From: Macrolepiota albuminosa
Lineage: Eukaryota; Basidiomycota; Agaricomycetes; Agaricales; Agaricaceae
Direction of reading: 5' to 3'
Length of the DNA: 64,000 bases
NCBI GenBank assembly: GCA_027475525.1
Contig: JAMWFC010000061.1
Span: 62,001-126,000, forward strand
Position numbers and translations under genes: made by a program. Below the pieces are notes generated by a model. That model saw only the letters and a list, made by a program, of their open reading frames with translations. It did no database searches and was not told the origin of the DNA. This document shows, in pieces, positions 33,839 through 44,579 of the stretch (positions within the stretch are counted from its first letter, which is position 1; each line of letters opens with the position of its first letter).

Positions 33839-36410
33839 TCAAGCAATTACTGCAACCATATTTCGACTCGTTGTTATGGGTGGACCTCCTCCATCTGGTG
33901 AAATCACACAGTCGGCTGCCTGAGCTGGATCAAGAGCGAAGATTTTGCCTGATACACCCATGAGTGTACCATCCAAAATCATAACTTTTTCGCCCTTGAC
34001 AGAGGGTTGCAGTGGAGTGACATACTTCGGAGGCACACGGAGCTTATTCCGATCGACTTGAACCAATGCAAAAGAGCCTTCAGTTCCAACCCATAACCCC
34101 CTTCTACCCTCATAGTCACCATGGTTCCAACCCGAATCGTTGACCACAGGTTTCGTGTGCAATAATTGCACTTTAACCCTTTTTCCAATGAAATTTTTGT
34201 TGTCCATCCAAGCACAATATGCTAATGGATTGTAAGACGCATGAAAGTGTTAAAATTCGAGAAAACGTACGAAATGCAGAAGATGGATTTGGAGTTCGTG
34301 AAGTTGGATTCCATGCTGGACTAAGATAAACGCTTGAATCACGAGGAAGAGGAGTTGAAGCTGTCAAAGAGACAGAGGACAGAGGGATATCGAGCCCAGC
34401 CGGTGAAGCAATATTGGGAGGCGGTGGCTCGATGTATTCCAAACCAACCCCTGCATTTTCGGGGATCAATGGTTTCATGTTTCGGTCATGACTGAAGAGG
34501 ATTGTAGGACTCAATAACTTTGAATACAATAAGTATTTCTAACTTACCGGTGGGCCAGATTCGAGAGATGAAGGGGTTCTTGACGAAGAGTGGCATTAAG
34601 TTCCACTAGAACATTGTTACCCACCAGTGTCGATTTGATGATTCCCTCATAATTTTTAAAGCGATGATTACCAATGACACGGACGTGACGTCCCACAAGA
34701 TGGCGATTGCGATTTTTTCTAAGTTAAAAAGAGTTAGCCATTGATCTTGAATATTAAATAACTATAACTCACTCGATTAATAGATTATCCTCAATCCCAA
34801 TGTCTAAACTTGGTCCAGCACTGTCTAAACTTGGTCCAGCACTATGAGCGTCGAGGGTAACTGGACTGTGATAGAAATTAACACAGTCCATACGTGTTTC
34901 AATCTAAAAAGAAATCCATCAGCCTACTGTTCGAATAAGAAAAACAGATTCCACACCTGCAATGCAACATCATGGTTATATATCAAAAGCATGTCTCCAT
35001 CAATTGAAGTCACCCAACCCGTGAAACCCTCTTGTTGTCCAAATGCTACGACCACCTCATCTCCAACAGATATTCTCTTCTGCAGATGTTCGACCGGCAC
35101 AAGTAAGTGTAAATTTTGGTCGTGAACATCTACTGTTGCTATCCCTCCTGTAACGCTGTATACAGCACCGATAACTCCTCGAGTATCTCCATCTGTGACC
35201 TTGACATTGTCTCCAGTGCCAATAAGCTGAGTACCCATTCTTTGCAAGGTGCGTTCGAAACATTCTACAGGTATTATCCGCAAGTTCTGGAAACGCGCAA
35301 TCTCAGCTGAAGTCGGGATAGCTTCTTCAGACTGGAATTCGTCAGTCAATAAGCGTAGATAGCCATCTAGATATGTCTGCCCGTGGAATTCCCACTCTCC
35401 TGAAGGTAGCAGGTGAACGGATCCATCTCCCCAGACTGCTTTGATCTCTGCTACGTCAAGTAAAGCTGCGTCAGGGCGGCGTAGTCGATAAGATTTCGAA
35501 TTAGACGACTCAGCATTGATGCGTTTCCGCTTGGTGAGGTGCTTCAGACGGGGTACAACATATACTTCCGCTCCAAAGTCGTTATAGTCTGCAACGTAGG
35601 CCAAGTCCCCGTTAAACGGCCGTTGCGTCAATCGGACCCAAGTTCCACTCGAAGGAGTGAAGAGCTTCCGTTCTCTAAGGTATTTTGGCCATTCCGATGG
35701 GTCAATTGGGTGGACCTGCCACCAGTAAATGTCGGAAACGCCTCTACAAAGGTCTTGTACGTTTTCGAGTCTGAGAGCCTCAATCACGATACAACCTGGT
35801 CGGGAAATAGAGCCGATAATTGATTTAACATTGAAAGCGTCATGTTTACTACGAATAACCTTTTCCATGAGAATAAATGAGGCGGTCTCCTCATACCCTG
35901 GCTGAAAAGAAGGAAGATAAAATAAATCAAAGAGAACTGGAAAAGGCTTACTTTGACGGCAACTCTCCAAAGTCCTGTCAGTCCTTCAAAAGCTATACTG
36001 ACAGATTGATGAGGTGATTCGGTCGATGGAAGTCGTTGACTGCTAGAGCGGGCACGAGCACGAGCTAGTAAAGCATTCCATTCGATGTCATTATCCACCC
36101 GGTGCCGTTCAACGGCAAGTAAGTGGTGAGAGAGACTTCGATCTAGTGCGACAGGTCCACTGTCTTCAATAAAGTCGTCTAGAATACATAGTCAGCCTTA
36201 GGTAAATAGAATGAATGTACGATCTACCATTATCATATAGTTCTTCCTCCGCAGAGTCTTCTTCTTCAACCTGGGCCTCAACATCGATAAATTGAATCTA
36301 CCAAGTAGTGTATCAGTCAGTCAGCCCCAGCTCGATACTCTAAAACATACCTCACGCCTAACTTTCTTCTTCGGTCGCACATCTTTACTGTTACCTTCAA
36401 TACCAGACAT
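33839..36410 (-). CDS. Spt5-like NGN/KOW transcription factor, intact
   Basis: Eight exons give a 735-aa protein: 36410-36351, 36297-36228, 36178-35952, 35901-34957, 34903-34773, 34718-34548, 34491-34271, 34221-33839. An acidic N-terminus (VEEEDSAEEELYDND) precedes an NGN domain (about 112-195: LWRVAVKPGYEETASFIL ... PGCIVIEALRLENVQDL). KOW motifs follow at about 205-240 (GTWVRLTQRPFNGDLAYV), 348-390, 398-430, 485-510 and in the last 120 residues. A single SPAWNPTSRTP (592-602) resembles the phosphorylatable Spt5 C-terminal repeat of fission yeast (TPAWNSGS type). Cellular Spt5 binds RNA polymerase II with Spt4. This copy is shorter than usual Spt5 and lacks a repeated CTR, so it may compete with the host factor. 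A 21-bp in-frame duplication (34803-34844) lies in exon 5. Confidence 0.88.
34803..34844. repeat. 21-bp in-frame duplication in Spt5-like exon 5
   Basis: TGTCTAAACTTGGTCCAGCAC occurs twice in a row. It adds seven residues without changing the frame. Confidence 0.9.
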
Positions 36411-36600
36411 ATTTTATCACCGAAGTTGAGAAACGCGAGGAATCGTTCAATCCAAAAGTCAATTCTAACAATCTAACTATCAATACAACGACTAATTACT
36501 AGTGTTAAGATATGGCATAACAGAAAAACATACGAAGTGCAAGTGACGTATATTTAAGCAGCCCCTCAACTTTAGGGCGGCTTTCTGAGACTGAACCTGA
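36411..36600 (-). promoter_or_regulatory. Putative TIR-borne promoter of the Spt5-like gene
   Basis: Read on the minus strand, GCTGCTTAAATATACGTCAC (near 36562-36543) lies about 135-150 bp upstream of the Spt5-like ATG and contains a TATA-like TTAAATATA. The same block occurs in both TIRs pointing inward. Promoter function is inferred from position only. Confidence 0.4.
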
Positions 36601-37495
36601 TCATGTGCCCGGGAAATCCCGAGTCACATGCACTGATCACATGTATTAGTTTCACGTGCAACTATGAGTGCGATGGGAAAACTTACGAGATCATGTGCCC
36701 GGCAAATCCCGAGTCACATGTACTGATCACATGGATTGGTCTCACGTGCATCTATTAGTATGGTGGAGAAAACTTACGAGATCATGTGGCCGGCAAATCC
36801 CGGGTCACATGCACTGATCACATGTGTTAGTTTCACGTGCAACTATGAGCGTGATAGGAAAACTTACGAGATCATGTGGCCGGCAAATCCCGGGTCACAT
36901 GCACTGATCACATGTGTTAGTTTCACGTGCAACTATGAGTGTGATGGGAAAACTTACGAGATCATGTGCCCGGCAAATCCCGAGTCACATGTACTGATCA
37001 CATGGATTGGTCTCACGTGCATCCATTAGTATGGTGGAGAAAACTTACGGGATCATGTGCCCGGCAAATCCCGGGTCACATGTGCTAAACTTATGTACTG
37101 GTCTCACGTGCAATTACTTGGATGATGAGAGAACAAACGAAAGAGGTTGGTAAGAGCAGGCGACGTAATTTAAGCAGCCCCTCAACTTTAGGGCGGCTTT
37201 CTGAGACTGAACCTGATCATGTGCCCGGGAAATCCCGAGTCACATGCGCTGGTCACATGTACCAATCTCACGTGCTCCCCGAGCGAATTCAGGTCAAAAT
37301 AATAAGTTACTGGTGGGTTACATAGTAATATAGTAATATAATGCTCATTTCTAATGTAACGGGGTGCCAGACGTCACGCCCCGAAATTACTGATCCGCTA
37401 GGGTAGTCGACCGACCCTGGAGGTAGTCGACCGACCCTGAAGGGTAGTCGACACTTGTGGAGCGAAATCCTTCCTGATACGCATGGTGCACGGTA
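36540..37495 (-). repeat. Right terminal inverted repeat
   Basis: Reverse complement of the left TIR at its outer end, with the three GTCGAC sites at 37406, 37426 and 37447 and the terminal GGTGCACGGTA at 37485-37495. Inside lie the subterminal units. Confidence 0.9.
36595..37290 (+). repeat. Subterminal tandem array, right TIR
   Basis: GATCATGTG-type units begin near 36599, 36689, 36780, 36870, 36960, 37050 and 37215; the spacing is about 90 bp except for the last, which is separated by a TTTAAGCAGCCCCTCAAC block. The units at 36780 and 36870 are almost identical, a sign of recent local duplication. Confidence 0.8.
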
Positions 37496-37501
37496 CACCA
37501 G
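37496..37501. other. Target site duplication CACCAG (right)
   Basis: Matches 27234-27239 exactly. Confidence 0.92.
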
Positions 37502-37683
37502 TTATTCACTCTGTACAGAACTCGTAAAATGTTCGCACCATCACTTCGAAATTTATAAATGGTACGACGCGCTTCGATCTGTATCAACTTGACATGATGT
37601 TCTCTAAATATGCTTCGAAAAGCTCCTTGTGGCTGTGACTTTGGTTCTTTTGCTTCCCACCCACACCTCCGCATAAATATATC

Positions 37684-38796
37684 ATGTCCAGTCGTCCGAG
37701 CAATTCTCGGCGCCGTGCAACTACCGAAATTGCTGTCGAGAGCACGTCCCGTCACAGTATATCGCAGCCCTCCCCGAGCAGGTCGACTGAAGTTTTCCGT
37801 CGCCCACCTTTGACTCCGATGACTCCCGATGGAAACCAGGGTTCATCCCAGGTGCCAACCAAGGGCGTTTCCCACCTCCCGCCACACCCATACCATCTGT
37901 ATACACCGGCGTCGTATCATTACCATACTTCTGCGCCGGCCGTTCCTGTTGTTTCGAACACACACCTACAACCGGAGCCATATATGAGCACGTTGTCTCC
38001 TACTGCATCCTCGGTGAACGCAGACCCAGCCAACCCAAAACACATGATGGTCCAACAGACTTATTACGTTCATCATCATTACTACAACCACCACCTTGCT
38101 CCGCCCCAAATTCTGCCTCCAAACCCGCCCCAAAGTCCGCCACCTCCATCCGAGCGACGCGCCCCCCAGATTAGCCAAACGCTGTTCCAACGAATTACTG
38201 GCTCCACACTCGTTCGGAAATATCGACGCGTCATTCTTGTTCTACTATTCCTACCCCTACCTCCGTTGCTTTCTGTGCTGTACGTCATCGTCGGACACAG
38301 CCTCCTCCGACGCGCCTCCTCGTCCTCGCCGACGACTACGGACAGCCGCAACCCCTGGTCGCCCTCCCTCCTGTCCTCAGCAAATGCAGCAGCAACGGGC
38401 GGGATAATCCTCTCCCTCCCGCTCTTCCTCACTCTTTACGTCATCCTTCCATCTTCATATCACGCGCAAACCCGCTCGCGGACACCGAGGGACGATTTTT
38501 TCGAAGACGATGATGACGTACGTGGGGGAGCACTTGCGCGCGTACTGGATATCGCTGGGTACTTGGCGTGTGTGATCATTCTTATCTGTGTAGGCGGTGC
38601 GGCGGCAGCGCTCGGGGTCACGTGCCTAGCCGGGAAGCAAGGCATGTTGACAGCGGGGAGGGCGGCAGAAGCGGGAATCGTAGGTGGTGCAGTGCTCCTG
38701 GCTGCGGTGTTGGCGGGCACTGTGGTCGGCCTGGTGGCGTGGTGGTTGTGGATGAGTCGTGGGCGGATACGTGGCGTGGAAGAGGAAAAGAATTAG
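37684..38796 (+). CDS. Fungal four-TM membrane protein, Pro/Ser-rich N-terminus
   Basis: A single 370-codon exon. Residues 1-175 are disordered and rich in Pro, Ser and His (HHHYYNHHLAPPQILPPNPP). Four hydrophobic segments follow at about 183-203, 235-256, 286-312 and 330-356, separated by a Ser/Thr loop and an acidic FFEDDDDV loop. No enzymatic motif is visible. The composition is ordinary host coding sequence and the frame is intact. The ATG is about 180 bp from the right end of the 10.3-kb transposon, so part of its promoter may lie in or beyond the element. Function unknown. Confidence 0.75.
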   Translation: MSSRPSNSRRRATTEIAVESTSRHSISQPSPSRSTEVFRRPPLTPMTPDGNQGSSQVPTKGVSHLPPHPYHLYTPASYHYHTSAPAVPVVSNTHLQPEPYMSTLSPTASSVNADPANPKHMMVQQTYYVHHHYYNHHLAPPQILPPNPPQSPPPPSERRAPQISQTLFQRITGSTLVRKYRRVILVLLFLPLPPLLSVLYVIVGHSLLRRASSSSPTTTDSRNPWSPSLLSSANAAATGGIILSLPLFLTLYVILPSSYHAQTRSRTPRDDFFEDDDDVRGGALARVLDIAGYLACVIILICVGGAAAALGVTCLAGKQGMLTAGRAAEAGIVGGAVLLAAVLAGTVVGLVAWWLWMSRGRIRGVEEEKN

Positions 38797-40984
38797 GTGT
38801 GCTGCTCTCAGTTCGCGTTTGTCAGGTGATTTGGCAGTGATTCTGATGTTCTGCCTTGTCGGCTCTGACTTTCGTTCTTTGTGGGTCAAGCTGATCTGAA
38901 TGAATGTCTTAAAACGCCCATCGCGCATGTTGCTAGTTCTTTTACGAGATCTAACATTGGTATTGTAGTAGTATTTGTAGTAGTATTAGTAGTTACATGT
39001 AGTATACTTCCTTACAAACATGCAATGCCTGCTGAAGACCTCACTGGCTATTGTTGTATCTTAGATATTACGTATGTATGTGTACATGTGTTCAAATGTT
39101 CAAGGACTTTTTCTACTTCAAATTGTAAGGGTATTGGCAAGGAATCAAGTTGATATGGCCAAGTTGATATTCATGGCTTGAACTATGTTGCGGTACTGTG
39201 CTGGCACATGTTCATGTTGTACGACTATATCTGTGCAACCGTGCGTTGTGCTGTGCAAAATTCACAGCGTGCGCTATGAAAAGGATCCTAAATAGGAGTA
39301 TAATATGTGTCAATTGGAGCAGTATCATTGCGGGAAGCAGACAGGTTCTGTGGTAGCAACAGCTGTGTAACTACCTGCTCGTCTCAAGTTTACTCCGAGC
39401 AAGGAAATATATATAAGTCGCAGAGGAGGGTTTCCTATAGCATTTCTATAGTGTTCGGCGCTTTGTTCAGAAACTGGAAGTTGAAGACTTTAATCATTGC
39501 CGAGATGACTAAACTGGATGGTTCTAAGGGAGACTGATGCATTCCAAGCTTGTTAGGGATCTTTTAATCCTCGAAAGGTTGTGCTAGAATGGATGTTCGG
39601 GGGTGCATTCCCTCCTTGCTCCATACTTTTTCTTTCTTATATCATAGACCCATTGAGTCTATATCGCGTACTACTGTGCCGCACTCTATACATACTTGGC
39701 GATAGGATTCATAATACCCACTGTGAAGAATACGGATCTATATCTTGGTAGAACTAATCGACGAGATTTCGAAAAGTAAGTGAATAATTCCGTGATAGGA
39801 ATTAGGACTACCTTTTACTCGCAGAATTTCTCTACATGCAGAAGTCTTGTGGTAAAATAGAACATGATAGCTGGAAGGAAATAGTTTCGGAGTTACCACG
39901 TTCAACTATGCAATGCCATGAGGATCCGAACGAACACCTGTGTTGGGACTTCACATGCAGTAGTCCTCGTGAAACATTGATAGATGGGAAGTTGGGTCGT
40001 GAGACTTGGTCTGGGCTCCATATGTTGTCACACAAACATAGTACCGGATTCACGTAAGTCGCTAAGTAGAGCTAGATGTGTTGATCTCAACAGTACTATG
40101 TTTAAGTCATGCATGGACTCACCATTCGTATCTCAAAGACATGCTTAGTATGGCAGAGAATGCGAACTCTAACGAAGACTGTTTGACGCGTCAAAGACTA
40201 GCTTTACTGGCAGAAGCTTTAAAAAAAGCGTGGAAGCGTGCATCAATGCAAATCAAACTGGCCGCGTGGTCCAGTGAACAAAGCAACCAAAGACATTTTG
40301 AGTCTCCAAGGATTGGATACGCCAATAACTGAAGCCACAATTGAGAATGTTTAAGAGAAGATTAGAAGAGGTTGATCTCTTCGATAAAAACGCACTGATC
40401 TTTGTTCAAAGAGGTCGATGTGTTCTTGGCACAACCTACGACAAACAACAGGTGTGCTCCCAGTTTCTGAACAAGCGGACGTGTAAGTGGGGAGGTGTTC
40501 TGACAAAAATCTGGAGAATAGTTGCGAAACCGCCTGAGACACCAAGAAGAGATGTATTCTTTGTCCTTATATCTTGTTTTGATATCCGAGTACATCCAAC
40601 GGACTTTCTTTGATCCACCATAAACCCACCATCATAATCATTATATTATATTAAGAAACATCTGTGTGAGATGACTTTTTAGCGTGAATGGGACTCCGAT
40701 GGAGAAGTGTACAAGATACTTTACAGGCGCTTTCAGCTTGAGAGGTTGAACGTTGAAGGGTAGAAGGATGTATCAAAAGGTAAGACTGGCGGGCGGAGTT
40801 GACCGATGTCCTGACAAATCTATTTTCGTAACTTGTCAACCCATGATCTTCGGCATTCCGTATGCACTTGGTTTGTCGCAGCCATTTTGGCTTTCTTGGC
40901 CTTTGGAGGTTTATTTATCAAAGACGACTTCAAGATTAATACCCGGCCCCCAACTGCTCTCATATACCTATACCCGCTCTTCGC
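38797..40984. other. Intergenic region with unrecognised ORFs
   Basis: A GTA-rich trinucleotide tract lies at about 38965-39000. Plus-strand frames at 39836-40057, 40078-40332 and 40341-40613 are collinear but contain no domain I know and no clear splice pattern; they could be remnants of one gene. Nothing firmly supported. Confidence 0.4.
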
Positions 40985-42702
40985 ATGGCCGGCATGTTCA
41001 GGATCCTGTCATGCTCTCGTTTGTTTTTCTTAGCCGCGCTCTTTGTATTCGCACAAGCACAAGAACTATCCAATGACCAGCTCGCACTCGTCTGTGCCAG
41101 ATTAGTAGATGGTGCAAAGCACAGGTATCCTCATCCTGAATGGTTTCTTGACGATAGAACTCACTTCTTGACCGCAGTTGGGAGCTTGGTACTCGCGCAC
41201 AAACTATCCTCGCTATGAACGCAACACGTTATTCTGTGCTATCGGTCTCTAATTCTCTGCCACCTCCCTCAACGATACCCGACGGTCTTTCCTCACCCAT
41301 GGATACGTTCTTTCAAATCCCTCACGACATTGTTGCGAACCGTAGCCAGTCGAACGGTAATATCACAGGTCCACAGCCTCTCATCCAAGATGGTAGTGCG
41401 GCAGATCCGGCATCTATCGGATTTGCTGTCTTGATCGCGAACTGGACAGGTCAGGGTGGTGAAGACTATACTGGTGCCGCAAAGGATCAACTTGATTTTC
41501 TGGAGTTCAAAGTGCCCAGGACGAGTGATGGTGCTTTGTCACATCGCGTTTCACAAGTCCAGCTTTGGTGAGTCTGAGTTATCTTTCGCTTAATAATCAA
41601 TCTTCTTTCCATATTGGGGTTCAATCATTGTTGAGTTTAACTGAGAGAACTATATAGGAGGCCCGCTTTGCCTCCGGATTCATTCATTCTTGCTGCAAAA
41701 GCCAATTTGACTTCTTTCCTTTCCTTCTGAATGACGTACATTCAACCAAAGATTGGCTTTCAACGGGTCCGAAGAAAGTGGCATTTGCCCCTGATTCTTT
41801 TAATTTAATTTAGCGCGCTACTTGACATTTGTGCCACCGTTCCGGGGCTTCGTACTGACAGGATTTCTCGCAGGAGTGATTTCGTTTACATGGTGCCACC
41901 GTTCTTGGCCTACTATGGGATGATCACACAAAATCGTACTCTCCTCCTTGAGGCATATAATCAGATCTCACTCTATCGGTCGTACCTTCGAGACACCTCT
42001 GCAAACAACCTATGGAAGCATGTACTGCTTGGAACCAGCGGAAATGACGAGGGCCATTGGTCGACTGGAAACGCGTGGGCAGCAGCGGGCATGTTGCGCG
42101 TCCTTGGCACTTACAAAAATTCTCAATTCTCTAATACCTTGAAATCTCAACAGCAAGACCTGGCATCCTGGGTACTGGAAATTCATGCGGCGATGTATCC
42201 TCATCTAGTCCGTTTTCACTCCCTCCTTTGCCTTCTGTCACTGATGCGCTTGCAGGACAATTCATCTAACCTCTTCACCAACTACGCTTCACAGCCGGTC
42301 ACCGCGGACGGTAATTTCTTCGACGCCTCCTCTACCGCACTCCTCGCGAGCACTGTGTACCGGCTCTCCCTCATCTGGGGCACACACACCTTTCTTCCAA
42401 TCGCGGAACGCACCCGCAAGGCGCTTTCTGCCCCAAACACAAACTCTTCGTCGAATGCCACACTAGAGCACTTTGATGTGAATGGGTGGCTGACGCCTGT
42501 AGTGAATCCAGATTCGTATGGCGCCCAAGGGTCGGAAAGTCCAGAGGGACAGGCCTTCGTCATTGAGATGCACTCTGCATGGCGCGATTGGGTGGCGGAC
42601 GGGTCAAAAGGCGCAAATGGTGCGAAGCGCTCAAGTGGAAGTCCTGAACTACTAAAATGGAGCTTCGTTTTTCTCGGCGTTTGCTGGGGTGTACTCGTTT
42701 AA
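40985..42702 (+). CDS. Six-hairpin glycosidase-like secreted/GPI protein
   Basis: Four exons (40985-41124, 41178-41567, 41874-42207, 42256-42702) give 436 aa without interruption. A signal peptide (MAGMFRILSCSRLFFLAALFVFAQA) starts the protein. The middle has SDFVYMVPPFLAYYG and GHWSTGNAWAAAGMLRVL, patterned like the (W/H)xRGNGW region of the GH88/GH105 alpha6/alpha6 family, which cleaves unsaturated glucuronyl/galacturonyl ends. The Arg of RGNGW is Thr here, so activity is uncertain. The C-terminus (KRSSGSPELLKWSFVFLGVCWGVLV) looks like a GPI-anchor signal. Intron 2 is 306 bp against about 50 for the others and contains an imperfect inverted repeat (AGCCAATTTG near 41701; CAAAGATTGGCTT near 41750), possibly a small MITE. 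Confidence 0.75.
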
Positions 42703-43293
42703 TTGGATTTTTATTCGGATTTCGGAATTTAATTGGATACGGACTTTTTTCCGTTTCTGCCGATTAGGCTTGTTCTTATTGAATATTATGTTGAATGCTG
42801 ATGTTTCGGATTGTCGTTCACGCGCGTTCTTTAAGCTAGTTAGCAAACTTATTGAATTCAGAAGCACGTAAATAAGCAAGACTTTCTTCTGCCGCGAAAC
42901 GTCACGATCGTTTTTGGGCCAGTGAACGGGCATTTGGACTTCTCGATAGCATGAGGAACAGCACAATTTGCCCTTGAAGAGATATATTGTAAGTCCGGGC
43001 ATTATTAAGCATGTGGGAACTGCATATATGGCAGTGCACACTGTCAAGCTCTGAATGGACAGACTACGGGCCATCCTTCCAATTGTCTAAGCAGCATACC
43101 TTTCGCCATAATCTACCTGCCCTGGGCTATTTTACGTGATCCGAACATGGTTTTTGATTTGAAGATTTTGCTGTGTTTAACAACCTGTTGATGGACGTTC
43201 TTCCGAGCAGCATCGCATATTGATACACCTGCATGGTGGGAAATACAACATCGAGTAGTAGTGCAACATGTCTTGCATGGGTATGTATCATAT
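42703..43293. other. Intergenic, no supported gene
   Basis: Convergent region between the glycosidase-like gene and the SET-domain gene. Only short shadow frames. Confidence 0.6.
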
Positions 43294-44579
43294 CTAGACG
43301 AGCAAGGTCCTCTTTCTCCCACAAAATGTCTTTTTCCAGCCCCAGGCAGGAAATGATGTCGGGTTCGACAGCCATTTTGCGAACACCAGCGCTCGCGCGG
43401 GGTCTGTATCACCCTTACCGTCCCGCACTCTCTCTGTCCATGCCCGAAACATCTCGGCATCTGCAAGGGCGCCGTAACACATGGCGATGGCGTCAACGTG
43501 TCGCTCGCCATCGAGCACCTGGAGGCCTTCCTGTTTTATCATATGCAAGGCTTCGACGTGCAACTTTATCAGCATGTCCTCGGGAAGAGAGGTATCGAGG
43601 CACCACTCTTCAAACGATGGCAATGTGCTCCAGAACTGATCGAGGGCCATGCGAGCAATGTCACTACGACGCACAGCGTCTTCGGAGGGAAGGTTGCAGT
43701 AGCGACATCGACAGATGAAGCCGTATTGGGCCTGAAGAATCGCCTGCCTTTCGCGACGCGGACTAGTACACGACGTGTAATTAATTGTGATTTCTGCGCC
43801 TTTCCTGATCGGGCGGACGGCCGAGAGATAGAGGGAGAAAGTACTCGTGTCCCAATCCCACCGTGCATTGGGTCCGCAACTATTGGGGCATCAGCGAGGA
43901 AGAACGATATTGTCAATGTAGAAGGCAGAACTCACCTGTGATTGCATCTACTCGTGTTGAGAAACACAGCTCGGTGGGTCGTGAGCTCAGGACAGGGAAC
44001 ATCTGGTACTTCAAGCTGGATACCTAACGCGTTCAAATGTATAATATCCTCAAGGCAATGATCTTTTCCACTGTAGAGTTGCGATAACTCCGTGCGAATC
44101 TCGTAAGCAAGTCGATCAACCAAAGCTCCATAGATATCCGCAAGGGGCACATTCAAGCCCACGAGGTATGGAACCACTACGGCGGGATGTTCAATGAGGA
44201 TGACGTCACCGGCATGTAGATCACTTTGTGCAAACATGCCCCGACCGTTGTCTTTGGTGTCTCCTATTCTGAACGTATACAATGGGGTGGCATAGGGAAC
44301 ATGAAAGGTTTCTGGCAGCATTCTCTCCACGCCTTCGTCTAACAACAAAGAGGACTTGAAGTCTTTGAAGACAAGATCGCGAATGACGTAGGAACGGCTA
44401 TGGACATGTTCTGCAAAATCAAAAAGGGGTCGCGCCAGCACGGGATTGGAGGTGACGTAGGAGTCTATTCGAGCACATATATGTGGTGGCGGCACTTGGG
44501 AAGCGCTCGAATTTGAAGAAGTAGAACTGCACCAGGCAGAATTTGAGGGGTTGACAAATGTGGTGGCGGCAGAAGGCAT
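43294..44579 (-). CDS. SET-domain protein (SMYD-like/TPR-SET)
   Basis: Two exons (44579-43936, 43879-43294) joined by a 56-bp intron give 409 aa. The N-terminus is Ser-rich. The SET domain starts with GRGMFAQSDLHAGDVILIEHP, has the substrate/cofactor signature SRCNHSCGPNA across the splice site and EITINYTS, and ends in a post-SET cluster CRCRYC. A helical C-terminal part with Ala-rich repeats and PAWGWKKT follows, as in many agaric SET proteins. Likely a lysine methyltransferase; substrate unknown. It is divergent from the F-box gene and convergent with the glycosidase gene. Confidence 0.85.

Larger units (their letters stand above)
27240..37495 (-). mobile_element. 10.3-kb TIR transposon carrying DDE transposase, alpha-kinase and Spt5-like genes
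   Basis: The element begins TACCGTGCACCATG and ends with its reverse complement, inside a perfect 6-bp duplication (CACCAG). The TIRs are about 1 kb, close to identical over their outer 500 bp, and contain tandem subterminal repeats. Three genes, all on the minus strand and all intact when spliced, fill the interior: Spt5-like (36410-33839), alpha-kinase (33580-31185) and integrase-type DDE transposase (30345-28780). The transposase type and the 6-bp duplication are most like the eukaryotic IS3EU group as I remember it; this needs a search. The right end lies about 190 bp upstream of a host membrane-protein gene. Confidence 0.9.
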
